Source: Halalkalibacter oceani
GTDB taxonomy: Bacteria > Bacillota > Bacilli > Bacillales > Bacillaceae_D
Length of the DNA stretch: 64,000 nt
Reading direction: 5' to 3'
NCBI RefSeq assembly: GCF_023715705.1
Contig: NZ_JAMBOS010000003.1
Coordinates: 124,001 to 188,000 of the forward strand
The notes below the pieces were generated by a model that searched no databases, had not been told where the DNA came from, and worked only from the letters and a program-made list of their open reading frames with translations. Made by a program: the position numbers and the translations under genes. Shown piece by piece: positions 19,000 to 26,558 of the stretch. Every line of letters starts with the position of its first letter. Within the stretch, counting starts at the first letter, position 1.

Positions 19000-19689
19000 A
19001 TGAGCATTTTAAAAAATGAATGGAATGAGATAGTAGGCGCTGAATTTTCGAAGCCTTACTATCAAGAATTACGGAGTTTCTTAAAAGAGGAGTACAAGAC
19101 ACGGGTTATTTATCCGTCGATGTATGACCTGTTCAATGCCCTGCACTATACCGATTATTCCGAAACGAAAGTGGTGATACTCGGGCAGGATCCCTATCAC
19201 GGACCGAATCAGGCTCACGGGCTAAGTTTTTCGGTCAAGCCCGGTGTCAAGGTTCCGCCCTCGCTGCAAAATATGTATAAAGAATTACAGGATGACCTCG
19301 GTTGCCGGATACCGGGGCACGGCTATTTAGTCCCTTGGGCGAAGCAGGGGGTGTTGCTTTTAAACACAGTGCTGACCGTTCGGAAAGGAGAGGCGGGCTC
19401 GCATCGCGGCAAAGGATGGGAACGATTTACCGACGCCGTGATCGAAGCGCTTAATGAGCGCGAGCGTCCGGTTATCTTTGTCCTATGGGGGCGTCACGCG
19501 CAGGAGAAGAAGGAGCTAATCACGAATTCCCGTCATTATATTCTTGAAGCCCCTCACCCAAGCCCATTCTCCGCAAACAGAGGCTTTTTCGGCAGCCGAC
19601 CGTTCTCAAAAATCAATCAGCTGCTCGAGAAGATGGGGGAGAAAGGGATCGATTGGGAACTTCCGGAAGAGGTCGAAGCGTCGGAATAG
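19000..19689 (+). CDS. ung: Uracil-DNA glycosylase, family 1
   Basis: Removes uracil from DNA, the first step of base excision repair. 229 residues with the catalytic water-activating motif [18 protein letters not shown] (Asp about residue 65) and the C-terminal [13 protein letters not shown] motif with the catalytic His. The ATG has AAAGGAGTCTAGT upstream. Length and sequence are ordinary for the family. Single gene between the sugar-acid island and an AbrB-type membrane protein gene; no terminator obvious behind it. Confidence 0.96.
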   Translation: MSILKNEWNEIVGAEFSKPYYQELRSFLKEEYKTRVIYPSMYDLFNALHYTDYSETKVVILGQDPYHGPNQAHGLSFSVKPGVKVPPSLQNMYKELQDDLGCRIPGHGYLVPWAKQGVLLLNTVLTVRKGEAGSHRGKGWERFTDAVIEALNERERPVIFVLWGRHAQEKKELITNSRHYILEAPHPSPFSANRGFFGSRPFSKINQLLEKMGEKGIDWELPEEVEASE

Positions 19690-19836
19690 CCTTTCTTCTC
19701 TTATAAAAGAAAAGTGTCACGATGTCGCCTCTCACAGGATGATTGTCAGGAAAACTGCTAGCAGGAGAAAAAAGTGGTAAAATAAAGGAGCAAAGCGGCA
19801 ACAGGGACGTTGCCGAACAAGCGGGAGGCGCTTCTT

Positions 19837-20883
19837 ATGCAAAAAATCCTTTATCTGATCATCGCGATAACCGTTGGCGGGTTATGCGCATTAGGGCAAG
19901 TTCCTGCGGGCTGGTTGCTCGGTTCTCTTGTCACGGGCCTCATTTGTGCCTTTTTTATAAAAAAATTATATTTTCCCGATAGTTTGTTTAAAGTAGCACT
20001 GGCGATTATTGGCGCGACAATCGGCTTTCGAGTGATACCGGAGCAGTTTATCACCTACCGCTCGCTGTTGCTGCCTTTTGTTTTTGTGTTTCTGTTGACG
20101 ATCACAGGAGGCCTGCTGCTCGGTAAGTTCATGCAACGTTTTTCAAGCCTGCATCCGAACACGGCTTTTTTCTGTTGTATGCCTGGCGGCGCTTCAGAGG
20201 TCATTGCGTTAAGCAAAGAGTATGGCGCCGACCAGCAAATTGTGGCTGCCTTCCACACGACGAGAATTACGGTGTTCGTTCTCTTTATTCCGCTCGTCAT
20301 CGGCTTAAATGTGCCGATCCCCGCGCAAAACGGTTCTGCCGGCGGGGTTATGGTTGGTGACGCGCTTCTATCCTTCGTCTGTATCGGCGGGATTGGTCTC
20401 GTCACTCTGCTACTTGGCAAGCGGATTCCGCTTCCGGGTTCGTCGCTGTTTCTGGCGATCGCGCTCGGCTTTATTTTTCATCAATGGGTCGTGCCGACTC
20501 TCGAGATTCCCAACTTTGTTTCCGGCATTGCCCAGGGGCTGATGGGAGCGATTATCGGTATCCGTTTTGATAAGGAAACACTATTGGAATTAAAGGCAAT
20601 CGGCGGGGTCAGTTTAATGACGCTTGCGCTTTATTTTGTGATGAGCTTTGGGCTGGCGGGTTTGTTTTATTTGTTGACACCGCTTGAGTTTTTCACCAGT
20701 CTTCTGAGTGTTGTGCCGGCCGGTGCGGCCGAGATGGCGTCGACCGCGACGGCGCTCGACGTCGAGCCGATGATGGTCGCGACCTTGCAAATGCTAAGGG
20801 TCCTAACACTGTTCGCAGCTCTTCCGTTTTTAATTAAATGGTTTTCAACGCCTGTTAACGCCAAAAAGAAGCTACCGAACTAA
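19837..20883 (+). CDS. AbrB-family integral membrane protein (putative ammonia monooxygenase family)
   Basis: 348 residues in two repeated halves, each with about five membrane helices and the GATIGFRV / GAIIGIRF motif at the same place, typical of the AbrB/TIGR03082 membrane family. It is not related to the AbrB DNA-binding regulator, and the ammonia monooxygenase label in databases is not supported by biochemistry. Function unknown. The ATG at 19837 is chosen for GGGAGG at 19823-19828; an upstream in-frame TTG lacks a ribosome site. It ends in its own strong terminator. Confidence 0.85.
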   Translation: MQKILYLIIAITVGGLCALGQVPAGWLLGSLVTGLICAFFIKKLYFPDSLFKVALAIIGATIGFRVIPEQFITYRSLLLPFVFVFLLTITGGLLLGKFMQRFSSLHPNTAFFCCMPGGASEVIALSKEYGADQQIVAAFHTTRITVFVLFIPLVIGLNVPIPAQNGSAGGVMVGDALLSFVCIGGIGLVTLLLGKRIPLPGSSLFLAIALGFIFHQWVVPTLEIPNFVSGIAQGLMGAIIGIRFDKETLLELKAIGGVSLMTLALYFVMSFGLAGLFYLLTPLEFFTSLLSVVPAGAAEMASTATALDVEPMMVATLQMLRVLTLFAALPFLIKWFSTPVNAKKKLPN

Positions 20884-20906
20884 AGAGGACAGCTGGTAAA
20901 GGAGAT

Positions 20907-20949
20907 AGCTATCGAGGTTGAATGTTCAACCTCGATGGCTATTTTTTTT
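20907..20949 (+). terminator. Terminator after the AbrB-family gene
   Basis: AGCTATCGAGGTTGAA pairs with TTCAACCTCGATGGCT around a two-base turn, followed by an 8-T run. Confidence 0.92.
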
Positions 20950-20955
20950 AAAACG

Positions 20956-21111
20956 ATAAGAAAGTATAAGATTTTCGGGTTAATTCGAGGAAGAGCGGCG
21001 GCTTCGCACGTTACGCAGATGGCTGAAGAAAGCCCGTTTTCAGCCCTCCTTAAAAGATTGTAACGCTCCGCACGCCGCTTCTAAGAAAAGCCGCTGTACG
21101 GTTTTCTTAGG
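20956..21111 (+). repeat. Dispersed intergenic repeat R1, copy 2 (complete)
   Basis: Left end GATAAGAAAGTATAAG, a core with GGCTTCGCACGTTACGC, an inner hairpin GGCTGAA/TTCAGCC, GATTGTAACGCTCCGCACG, and a right-end hairpin AAGAAAAGCCG/CGGTTTTCTTA. TAAGAAA at the left and TTTCTTA at the right form short terminal inverted repeats. It sits in sense orientation after the terminator. Confidence 0.85.
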
Positions 21112-21193
21112 CATTCCTCTGAACGAAACCCGCCGATGTTGTAAGGATTGCGGATAATAAAGTCCACCATCTTACATGGGCGATCAAAAAGCA

Positions 21194-21210
21194 TGTTAGC
21201 AAACCTGACA
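21194..21210 (+). promoter_or_regulatory. TnrA/GlnR box of the ammonium transporter operon
   Basis: TGTTAGCAAACCTGACA matches TGTNA-N7-TNACA exactly. Its centre lies about 49 bases before the start point predicted from the -10 TATAAT at 21239-21244, the geometry of TnrA-activated promoters in B. subtilis. Confidence 0.85.
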
Positions 21211-21238
21211 AGGGTGTGGAAGCTAAAAAGGAAAGACG

Positions 21239-21244
21239 TATAAT
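21239..21244 (+). promoter_or_regulatory. -10 element of the amtB promoter
   Basis: Perfect TATAAT with no acceptable -35 (GTGGAA at the right distance), as expected for an activator-dependent promoter. Confidence 0.65.
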
Positions 21245-21314
21245 AAGAACTAACAAAAGATGTCAGCTTCCTTAACGCTGATATGTTCTATTAACGAGAG
21301 GAGAGAGATAGGAA

Positions 21315-22583
21315 ATGGATGCATTAGTACTTATGGATAATCTTTGGGTCATGGTTGCTGCAATTTTAGTTTTATTTATGCAAGGTGGATTCATACTTCT
21401 TGAAGCAGGCTCAACAAGAATGAAAAATGCGGGTCATATCGCCGGTAAGACAATTTTCACTGTCGGTATCGCCTCGCTCGTTTACTGGGCCGTCGGATGG
21501 GGCTTCGCGTACGGGGAAGGAAACGCCTTTATCGGATTGTCTGATTTCTTCTTCGGCGATACATCGACGGCAGAAGAAGGGCTGGTCGGTTCGGTTGACT
21601 TCTTCTTCCAGGTGATGTTTGCGGCGATCGCGTTAACGATTGCTTTCGGTGGTTTCGCAGAGCGGGCGAAGCTTTCAGCCTACCTCGTCTTCGCTGTTTT
21701 ATTCACGGCTTTCGTTTATCCGATTGTCGCTCACTGGATTTGGGGAGATGGCTGGTTATCTGAGCTAGGAAAGCAGGACTTTGCCGGTTCGACAGTTGTT
21801 CACTTAACAGGTGCAATGGGGGCGCTTGCGGCCACGATTCTATTAAAGCCGCGTCTGGGCAAATACAACAAAGATGGTTCAGTCAACGAAATTGCCGGTC
21901 ACAACCAGGTGTATACAGCATTAGGTGTGTTGATTCTCTGGGTCGGATGGTTCGGTTTTAACGCAGGTAGTACATTAGGAGTGGCAGACGCCTTCTTTGG
22001 CTACGTAGCTCTCAACACGCAATTGGCGGCGGCAGCCGGAGCGGTAGCAGCGCTCTTCATCGCCTGGGCAATGACAGGAAAATCAGATGTGCCAACCATG
22101 CTGAATGGTGCTTTGGCCGGTCTCGTTGCGATCACAGCGAGTTGTGCGTTTGTTGCGCCGTGGGCAGCTGTCGTGATTGGTATTGTCGGCGGGCTGATCG
22201 TATTCTTCAGTATGAAGTTCTTTGACAAAGCACGGATTGATGACCCGATTTTCGCTTTATCCGTCCACGGGGTAGCCGGGGTCTGGGGCACAATTTCAAC
22301 TGGTTTCTTTGCAACACCTGAGCTTGCCGCAATGAACGGCGGTAGTGCTGGTCTCTTCTATGGTGGAGGGCTTGGTCAGTTAGGTGTTCAAACGTTAAGT
22401 GTTGTCGCTTGTGGAGCGTTCGCGTTCATCGCTTCCTACGTTCTGTTACTGGTGACGAAAGCTCTAATTGGTGGCCTACGTGTTAGCGAAGAAGAGGAAA
22501 TTGTCGGTCTTGACTTAAGTGAGCATGGCAGCTACGGTTATCCTGAAAGCATGCAAGGTCAAAATAAAAGCACAGGAGCGTAA
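21315..22583 (+). CDS. amtB: Ammonium transporter AmtB/NrgA
   Basis: Trimeric channel-type ammonium importer in the cytoplasmic membrane. 422 residues, about 11 helices, with the twin-histidine pore residues in STVVHLTGAMGALAA and FALSVHGVAGVWGTISTGF, and the family pattern FGGFAERAKLSAYLVF. ATG after GAGAGGAGAGAGA. Normally amtB is followed by the PII gene glnK; here the next gene, 2 bases downstream, is instead a nucleotidyltransferase, and no PII gene is found in the window. A TnrA-type box lies upstream, so it should be switched on under nitrogen limitation. Confidence 0.96.
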   Translation: MDALVLMDNLWVMVAAILVLFMQGGFILLEAGSTRMKNAGHIAGKTIFTVGIASLVYWAVGWGFAYGEGNAFIGLSDFFFGDTSTAEEGLVGSVDFFFQVMFAAIALTIAFGGFAERAKLSAYLVFAVLFTAFVYPIVAHWIWGDGWLSELGKQDFAGSTVVHLTGAMGALAATILLKPRLGKYNKDGSVNEIAGHNQVYTALGVLILWVGWFGFNAGSTLGVADAFFGYVALNTQLAAAAGAVAALFIAWAMTGKSDVPTMLNGALAGLVAITASCAFVAPWAAVVIGIVGGLIVFFSMKFFDKARIDDPIFALSVHGVAGVWGTISTGFFATPELAAMNGGSAGLFYGGGLGQLGVQTLSVVACGAFAFIASYVLLLVTKALIGGLRVSEEEEIVGLDLSEHGSYGYPESMQGQNKSTGA

Positions 22584-22585
22584 GC

Positions 22586-23605
22586 ATGTCAGAGGCCAAG
22601 GTTTTTCCGATGAAGCAAAATGAAGAATGGGATGAATGTAAACAGCAGTTGTATCAGGAACGTCTTCGTCAGATTCATCAGCAGGAGCATACCTCGACCT
22701 CACTACAGCAGAGTCACGAAGAGATAATTGTCAAAGCGGTCAGTCTCGCTTTAAACAGGACTGAAAGTGAGTGGGGCAGGCCTCCTGCTCACTTTGCTTT
22801 CTTTTTAATGGGAAGTGGTGGCAGGCTGGAGCAATCCTTTTGGAGCGATCAGGATCACGGCATTGTGTTTGAAAGCGAAAACGAGGAGGACCAGGAATAC
22901 TTCCTTCATTTAGGAAAGGAAATAGTGAATGTCTTGGCGGCGGTTGGCTATGAGCGGTGTGATGGCAAAGTGATGGCGTCGCATCCGCGCTGGTGCCGTT
23001 CATATGCAAGCTGGAAAGCCCAGCTCAGGCATTGGCTGAACGAGGATAAGTGGGAGACGCTGCGGCATACGCTGACGTTTGTCGATGCCCGTCCCGTACA
23101 TGGGGAAGCCAGGTTGGTCAAGGAGTTAAAATCATTTCTCTTTCAGGAAGTGAAGAAGAACCCGAACTATTTGCCCCGGCTGACGGAAAACACAGGGAGG
23201 CTGCGAAAAGGGCTCGGGCTGTTCAATCAATTGCTCGTCGAGACAAAAGGAGAGCATGTCGGGAAATTTGATTTAAAGCAAATTGTTCTCTTTCCTTACG
23301 TCAATGCGCTCAGGCTTCTGGCGATTGAAGAGGAGCTATTCTCTTCTTCCACGCTCGGACGGTTCGATGAGCTGTCTTCGGCTTTTGCCTCTGTCAAAGA
23401 GCTGCGATCTTCTTTTGAACAACTAATGGAAAAAAGGCTTCAATGGCAAAAGACGACAGAGCGGTACGGGGATATCCATCATCTTGCCCTCAACGAGCTT
23501 AATGAGGAAGATAAACAGCTGTTGAAAAGCTGGGTAAAGGAAGGGCATCAGCTGTACCGGGAAATTGAAAAACGCTATAAAAAGGGTGGATCCGCATGGT
23601 CATGA
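22586..23605 (+). CDS. DUF294 nucleotidyltransferase-like protein (GlnD-type NTase domain)
   Basis: 339 residues. The middle carries a polymerase-beta-type nucleotidyltransferase motif, GSGGRLEQSFWSDQDHG, with G76-S77 and metal ligands D88 and D90, as in the DUF294/GlnD N-terminal domain. The C-terminal half is the helical DUF294_C substrate-binding domain (LLVETKGEHVGKFDLKQIVLFP). The CBS and cyclic-nucleotide domains of many relatives are absent, and there is no HD or ACT domain, so it is not a full PII uridylyltransferase. It begins 2 bases after amtB and overlaps the next gene by 10 bases. Possible role: nucleotidylation of a nitrogen-control partner; target unknown. Confidence 0.85.
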   Translation: MSEAKVFPMKQNEEWDECKQQLYQERLRQIHQQEHTSTSLQQSHEEIIVKAVSLALNRTESEWGRPPAHFAFFLMGSGGRLEQSFWSDQDHGIVFESENEEDQEYFLHLGKEIVNVLAAVGYERCDGKVMASHPRWCRSYASWKAQLRHWLNEDKWETLRHTLTFVDARPVHGEARLVKELKSFLFQEVKKNPNYLPRLTENTGRLRKGLGLFNQLLVETKGEHVGKFDLKQIVLFPYVNALRLLAIEEELFSSSTLGRFDELSSAFASVKELRSSFEQLMEKRLQWQKTTERYGDIHHLALNELNEEDKQLLKSWVKEGHQLYREIEKRYKKGGSAWS

Positions 23606-24348
23606 ATTCCATGGTGCAACTGGTAAAGCAGCTGTCAGGAAAGCTGAGTCCTTCCATTTATACGTCGATGCAGCAACAGTCGGCAGCGGCACGCCTTTCC
23701 CATTTGCGTCAAATACAGCGGGAGCTGAAACAGGAAGATGTATTGGATAAGAAGTTGACAGAGCTGCCTTTTGTCATTTTTGATTTGGAAACGAGCGGTT
23801 TCTACCCTGACAAAGGAGATTGTATTCTTTCGATTGGCGCTGTGAAAATGAAGGGGAGCGACATTTTAACGGAGGAAACGTTTTACTCAACGATCCAGTG
23901 TAAAAAGGAGCCGTCGGATGAAGTGCTTGAGCTGACTGGTCTTACACGGGACGAACTGGCTGCTTCTCCACCCTTAGCTGAAGTACTGACAGATTTTTAT
24001 CAATTTACGGGTCATTCGACCTTGGTCGCTCATCATGCAAGTCATGAAAAAAGCTTTATGTCTCATGCAACATGGCAAACATTACGAACAACCTTTCAGC
24101 ACCGTATCATCGATACGTCCTTTTTAACCAAAGTGGTAGTACCGGCAAAAAAGCTTGTTACGTTAGATGAATGTTGTGAGTATTTCAATATTCCCGTGCA
24201 GAAGAGGCACCACGCTAAGGAAGATGCTCTGATGACAGCGAGACTTTGGCAGGCAAATATACACTTAGCGAGGGAAGCTGGCTTTGACACGTTGCGTGAC
24301 GTATACACTTTTTTAGCAAAAGGTCGTACAGGAGAAGCGTCTAGATAA
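23596..24348 (+). CDS. DnaQ-like DEDDh 3'-5' exonuclease
   Basis: 250 residues: a helical N-terminal extension of about 55, then an exonuclease fold. Exo I is FDLETSG (D63, E65). Exo II reads VAHHASHEKSF, with Glu151 where Asp is usual. Exo III is HHAKEDA (H205, D210). It resembles the epsilon subunit of DNA polymerase III in fold but lacks other replication context; B. subtilis type PolC has its own proofreading domain. AAAGGGTGG precedes the ATG inside the previous gene, so the two are coupled. Pairing of a DUF294 protein with a DnaQ-like protein is recurrent, as far as I recall; the shared job is unknown. Confidence 0.87.
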   Translation: MVMNSMVQLVKQLSGKLSPSIYTSMQQQSAAARLSHLRQIQRELKQEDVLDKKLTELPFVIFDLETSGFYPDKGDCILSIGAVKMKGSDILTEETFYSTIQCKKEPSDEVLELTGLTRDELAASPPLAEVLTDFYQFTGHSTLVAHHASHEKSFMSHATWQTLRTTFQHRIIDTSFLTKVVVPAKKLVTLDECCEYFNIPVQKRHHAKEDALMTARLWQANIHLAREAGFDTLRDVYTFLAKGRTGEASR

Positions 24349-24379
24349 AGAATAGGTGAATGAAGGAGGAGGGGAGGGA

Positions 24380-24640
24380 GTGAAACCCGATATTCCACGT
24401 GAGCAGGCTTGCTTTCCCATCCGAGTTGTGATGGAAATGACAAATCTGTCTGCCCGGCAAATACGTTATTATGAGGAACAAGGTTTAGTGAAGCCCTCAC
24501 GCAATGAAGGAAACCAGCGGATGTTTTCAATTGAAGATATCGAGCAGTTTCGCGAAATCAAACGATTTATTGAACAGGGGGTGAATGTTGCGGGAATTAA
24601 AGCAATTTTTGCCGCTAAAGAACAGGACAAACGGGACTGA
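24380..24640 (+). CDS. GlnR/TnrA-like MerR-family regulator without the C-terminal sensing region
   Basis: 86 residues containing only the winged-helix DNA-binding part. FPIRVVMEMTNLSARQIRYY, NEGNQRMFSIEDIEQF and FIEQGVNVAGIKAIF follow B. subtilis GlnR very closely, so it should read the same TGTNA-N7-TNACA boxes. GlnR has 135 residues and TnrA 110; the missing tail is the part that interacts with feedback-inhibited glutamine synthetase. The GTG at 24380 is chosen within a purine-rich GGAGGAGGGGAGGG stretch; a GTG at 24356 is the alternative. Last gene of the amtB operon. The sequence runs straight into a good terminator, so the short form is not a frameshift artefact as far as can be seen. 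Confidence 0.85.
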   Translation: MKPDIPREQACFPIRVVMEMTNLSARQIRYYEEQGLVKPSRNEGNQRMFSIEDIEQFREIKRFIEQGVNVAGIKAIFAAKEQDKRD

Positions 24641-24671
24641 TCACTTGAAATAGGTGATTGGTCTCTTTTTT
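24635..24671 (+). terminator. Terminator of the amtB operon
   Basis: GACTGATCAC pairs with GTGATTGGTC, then TCTTTTTT; the stem includes the stop codon of the regulator gene. Confidence 0.85.
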
Positions 24672-24677
24672 AGGGTC

Positions 24678-24860
24678 AGAAAGTTATAAACATTCGCAGA
24701 GCTAAGTGTGGGAAAAATCGAGGAAGACACTGGCTCCGCACGTTACGTTCTCCCTGAAAAAACACCACTTTCATGGAAAACAAAGATCGTTGTAACGGCT
24801 CCTCGCAGTGCTTCAAAGAAAAGCCGCCTATGGCGGTTTTCTTATAGGCTTCTCGATCTC
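24678..24860 (+). repeat. Dispersed intergenic repeat R1, copy 3 (diverged)
   Basis: Recognisable elements in the same order as other copies: AGAAAGTTATAA, ATCGAGGAAGAC, GGCTCCGCACGTTACG, a CCTGAAA/TTTCATGG hairpin, TTGTAACGGCTCC and a long AAGAAAAGCCGCC/GGCGGTTTTCTT hairpin. Spacing is longer than in other copies. Confidence 0.7.
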
Positions 24861-24898
24861 TCTATGCTAAGATGGTATCAGGAAAGCGAGGAAGTTGT

Positions 24899-25168
24899 AT
24901 GAACATACCTGCACAGAAAATTATTCACCATATAGACATGCAAGTAGCGGCGATGAAAAAAGCGGCGGCGGAGGGTGAAACGGCGCGGATAAGCGAATGT
25001 GCCACGGCGATCGAGGCCTATTGTCAGTTGCTGAAAGGGTCGGCGAAGCAAGAGCCATCTGCCTCTGTCAATCAGCAGACTGTCACGCCCAAGCCGTTGA
25101 CTTTTGTCCAGCCAACGATCCACGAAAAAGAGGAAGAAAAAAACAAGGGCAGTCTGCTGGATTTTTAG
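24899..25168 (+). CDS. ywdI: DUF5327 (YwdI-like) protein
   Basis: 89 residues, cytoplasmic, unknown function. The N-terminal helical part MNIPAQKIIHHIDMQVAAMKKA followed by a CATAIEAYCQLL segment, a low-complexity linker and a C-terminal LLDF match the YwdI family in length and layout, and the place beside ung and ywdK fits B. subtilis order. The ATG at 24899 is chosen for GCGAGGAAG upstream; an earlier in-frame start lies inside the repeat. A strong hairpin follows at 25216. Confidence 0.75.
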   Translation: MNIPAQKIIHHIDMQVAAMKKAAAEGETARISECATAIEAYCQLLKGSAKQEPSASVNQQTVTPKPLTFVQPTIHEKEEEKNKGSLLDF

Positions 25169-25215
25169 CCAAAGCCAAAGCAATTCAAGGAAGGCAAAGG
25201 CAGTACTCGTTGCGC

Positions 25216-25247
25216 GGCGAGTGACAAAAAAACGCTCGTCACTCGCC
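25216..25247 (+). terminator. Hairpin after ywdI
   Basis: GGCGAGTGAC pairs perfectly with GTCACTCGCC; the following TTAAAA is a poor U tract. Confidence 0.55.
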
Positions 25248-25280
25248 TTAAAACCAGGCAACGGTCCAGCACTTTGCACA

Positions 25281-25310
25281 TAATAAAAGCGAGGTTAATC
25301 GCTTTTATTA
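25281..25310 (-). terminator. Terminator of the GNAT gene
   Basis: TAATAAAAGCGA and TCGCTTTTATTA form a perfect inverted repeat that includes the stop codon of the minus-strand acetyltransferase. On the minus strand the right arm supplies a U-rich end. Confidence 0.7.
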
Positions 25311-25915
25311 TTCCATTCGACGAGGACGGCGTTGTGGAGTGATTCGTCGTCGTCGACGTAGTTTGGCAGCACTTGGAGCGGAGTCAGCCCTTGCTTGAGC
25401 ATGAAGGAAAGGACGAGGTCCTTGATTTCCTGTCGTTCAACCGCTTTTACATACTCGTCCGGTGAGAGGGTGTCGGCATACTTATGATAATCGGGAATAC
25501 GGCAGCCTGCGAGAAAACGGGCGAGGCCAAGCTCGCGGACGAGCTGTTTTCGCGCTTCGTAGAGCGCTTTGGCGACACCTTGGCCGCGAAAGCTTGGCCG
25601 GACGCACACGTCTATTCCGTATAAACTGTCACCGTCGGGCTCGTGGCTCGCCCGAATGTAGCCATTATCGGCGATCTCGGCCCACGTGTGGGGCTTCCCG
25701 TTATACGTAGTCAGAAGCGAGGTCGCTGAGCCGACGACAGTACCATCTATTTCAGCCAATAAAGCACCGGCCGGAAAAGTATCGACATGGGCCTGAATCT
25801 GTTCAGGAGACCACCAAAGCTCCGGCGGGAAGGGCGGTGGAAAGGCCTCCTTTTGCAAATCTAACAGCTGCGGATAATCCTCCATTGTGTATCGTCTGAT
25901 TGTCATCGAAGCCAA
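25295..25915 (-). CDS. GNAT-family N-acetyltransferase
   Basis: 206 residues with the acetyl-CoA binding loop RGQGVAKALYEARK and the preceding beta strand SLYGIDVCVRPSFRG. The region AGCRIPDYHKYADTLSPDEYVKAVERQEIKD is like the acetyltransferase domain fused to some nitrilase-family amidases, but no nitrilase domain is present here. Substrate unknown. The TTG at 25915 is preferred because AAGGAG lies 9 bases before it; a TTG two codons earlier is too close and an ATG three codons later is possible. Single-gene transcript on the minus strand. Confidence 0.8.
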   Translation of the reverse strand: MASMTIRRYTMEDYPQLLDLQKEAFPPPFPPELWWSPEQIQAHVDTFPAGALLAEIDGTVVGSATSLLTTYNGKPHTWAEIADNGYIRASHEPDGDSLYGIDVCVRPSFRGQGVAKALYEARKQLVRELGLARFLAGCRIPDYHKYADTLSPDEYVKAVERQEIKDLVLSFMLKQGLTPLQVLPNYVDDDESLHNAVLVEWNNKSD

Positions 25916-26054
25916 GATCAATCACTCCTTTATGGACGGCTATTGTCCTTATTTTAGCGTACCTGTAGAAAGGAGTCTATTGGCGATCTTTTGACGTCTG
26001 GAGCGATATTCGCTATTGTATATAGAAGAAAACGAAGGAATAGGAGTTGTCTGT

Positions 26055-26429
26055 ATGGCAAAAATCTTTCTTTTACTAGGTAGCCTTTTGATGGCGCTGG
26101 CAGTTGTGATCGGGGCATTTGGCGCTCACGGTCTCGAGGGCCGCTTGTCAGAACGAATGATGAAAAATTACCAGACAGGAGTCCAATACCATATGATTCA
26201 CGGGATCGGTCTTTTGCTCGTCGGTTTGGTCGCGCTTAAGCTGGCGCATTCATCCTTGCTCACCGGAGCAGGCTGGAGCTTCATTATCGGGATTGTTCTC
26301 TTTTCAGGAAGCTTGTACGCGATGGCGTTAACCGGTGTAACGAAGCTTGGCGCCATTACTCCAATTGGTGGACTTGCTTTTATCATCGGCTGGATTTTGC
26401 TGGGGATCGCAGTCGTTCGCGGCTTGTAG
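26055..26429 (+). CDS. ywdK: DUF423 small membrane protein (YwdK)
   Basis: 124 residues, four predicted membrane helices, starting MAKIFLLLGSLLMALAVVIGAFGAHGLEGRLS with the DUF423 hallmark GAFGAHGL and YQTGVQYHMIHGIGLL. Function unknown. The ATG at 26055 has TAGGAGTTG upstream; a longer in-frame start has none. Position next to ywdI and gerQ (ywdL) agrees with B. subtilis order. Confidence 0.9.
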   Translation: MAKIFLLLGSLLMALAVVIGAFGAHGLEGRLSERMMKNYQTGVQYHMIHGIGLLLVGLVALKLAHSSLLTGAGWSFIIGIVLFSGSLYAMALTGVTKLGAITPIGGLAFIIGWILLGIAVVRGL

Positions 26430-26473
26430 AGGATTGTGGGAAAGGCGAAGCATTGAAGGAGCTGTTACAAAAC

Positions 26474-26520
26474 GGCTGGGCGAAAGGTTGTTTGTCCCTT
26501 TCGCCCAGCCTTTAGTTTTG
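26474..26520 (+). terminator. Terminator after ywdK
   Basis: GGCTGGGCGAAAGG pairs with CCTTTCGCCCAGCC around TTGTTTGTC, then TTTAGTTTTG. AAAGGTTGTTT family member. Confidence 0.85.
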
Positions 26521-26558
26521 TCCCGCCCCCGGTTAGCAAACGAAGCGATTGCCAATCT

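Noticed and set aside
22586-23605. Full GlnD (PII uridylyltransferase)
   Set aside because: Has only the nucleotidyltransferase part and DUF294_C; no HD or ACT domains and no PII gene in the window.
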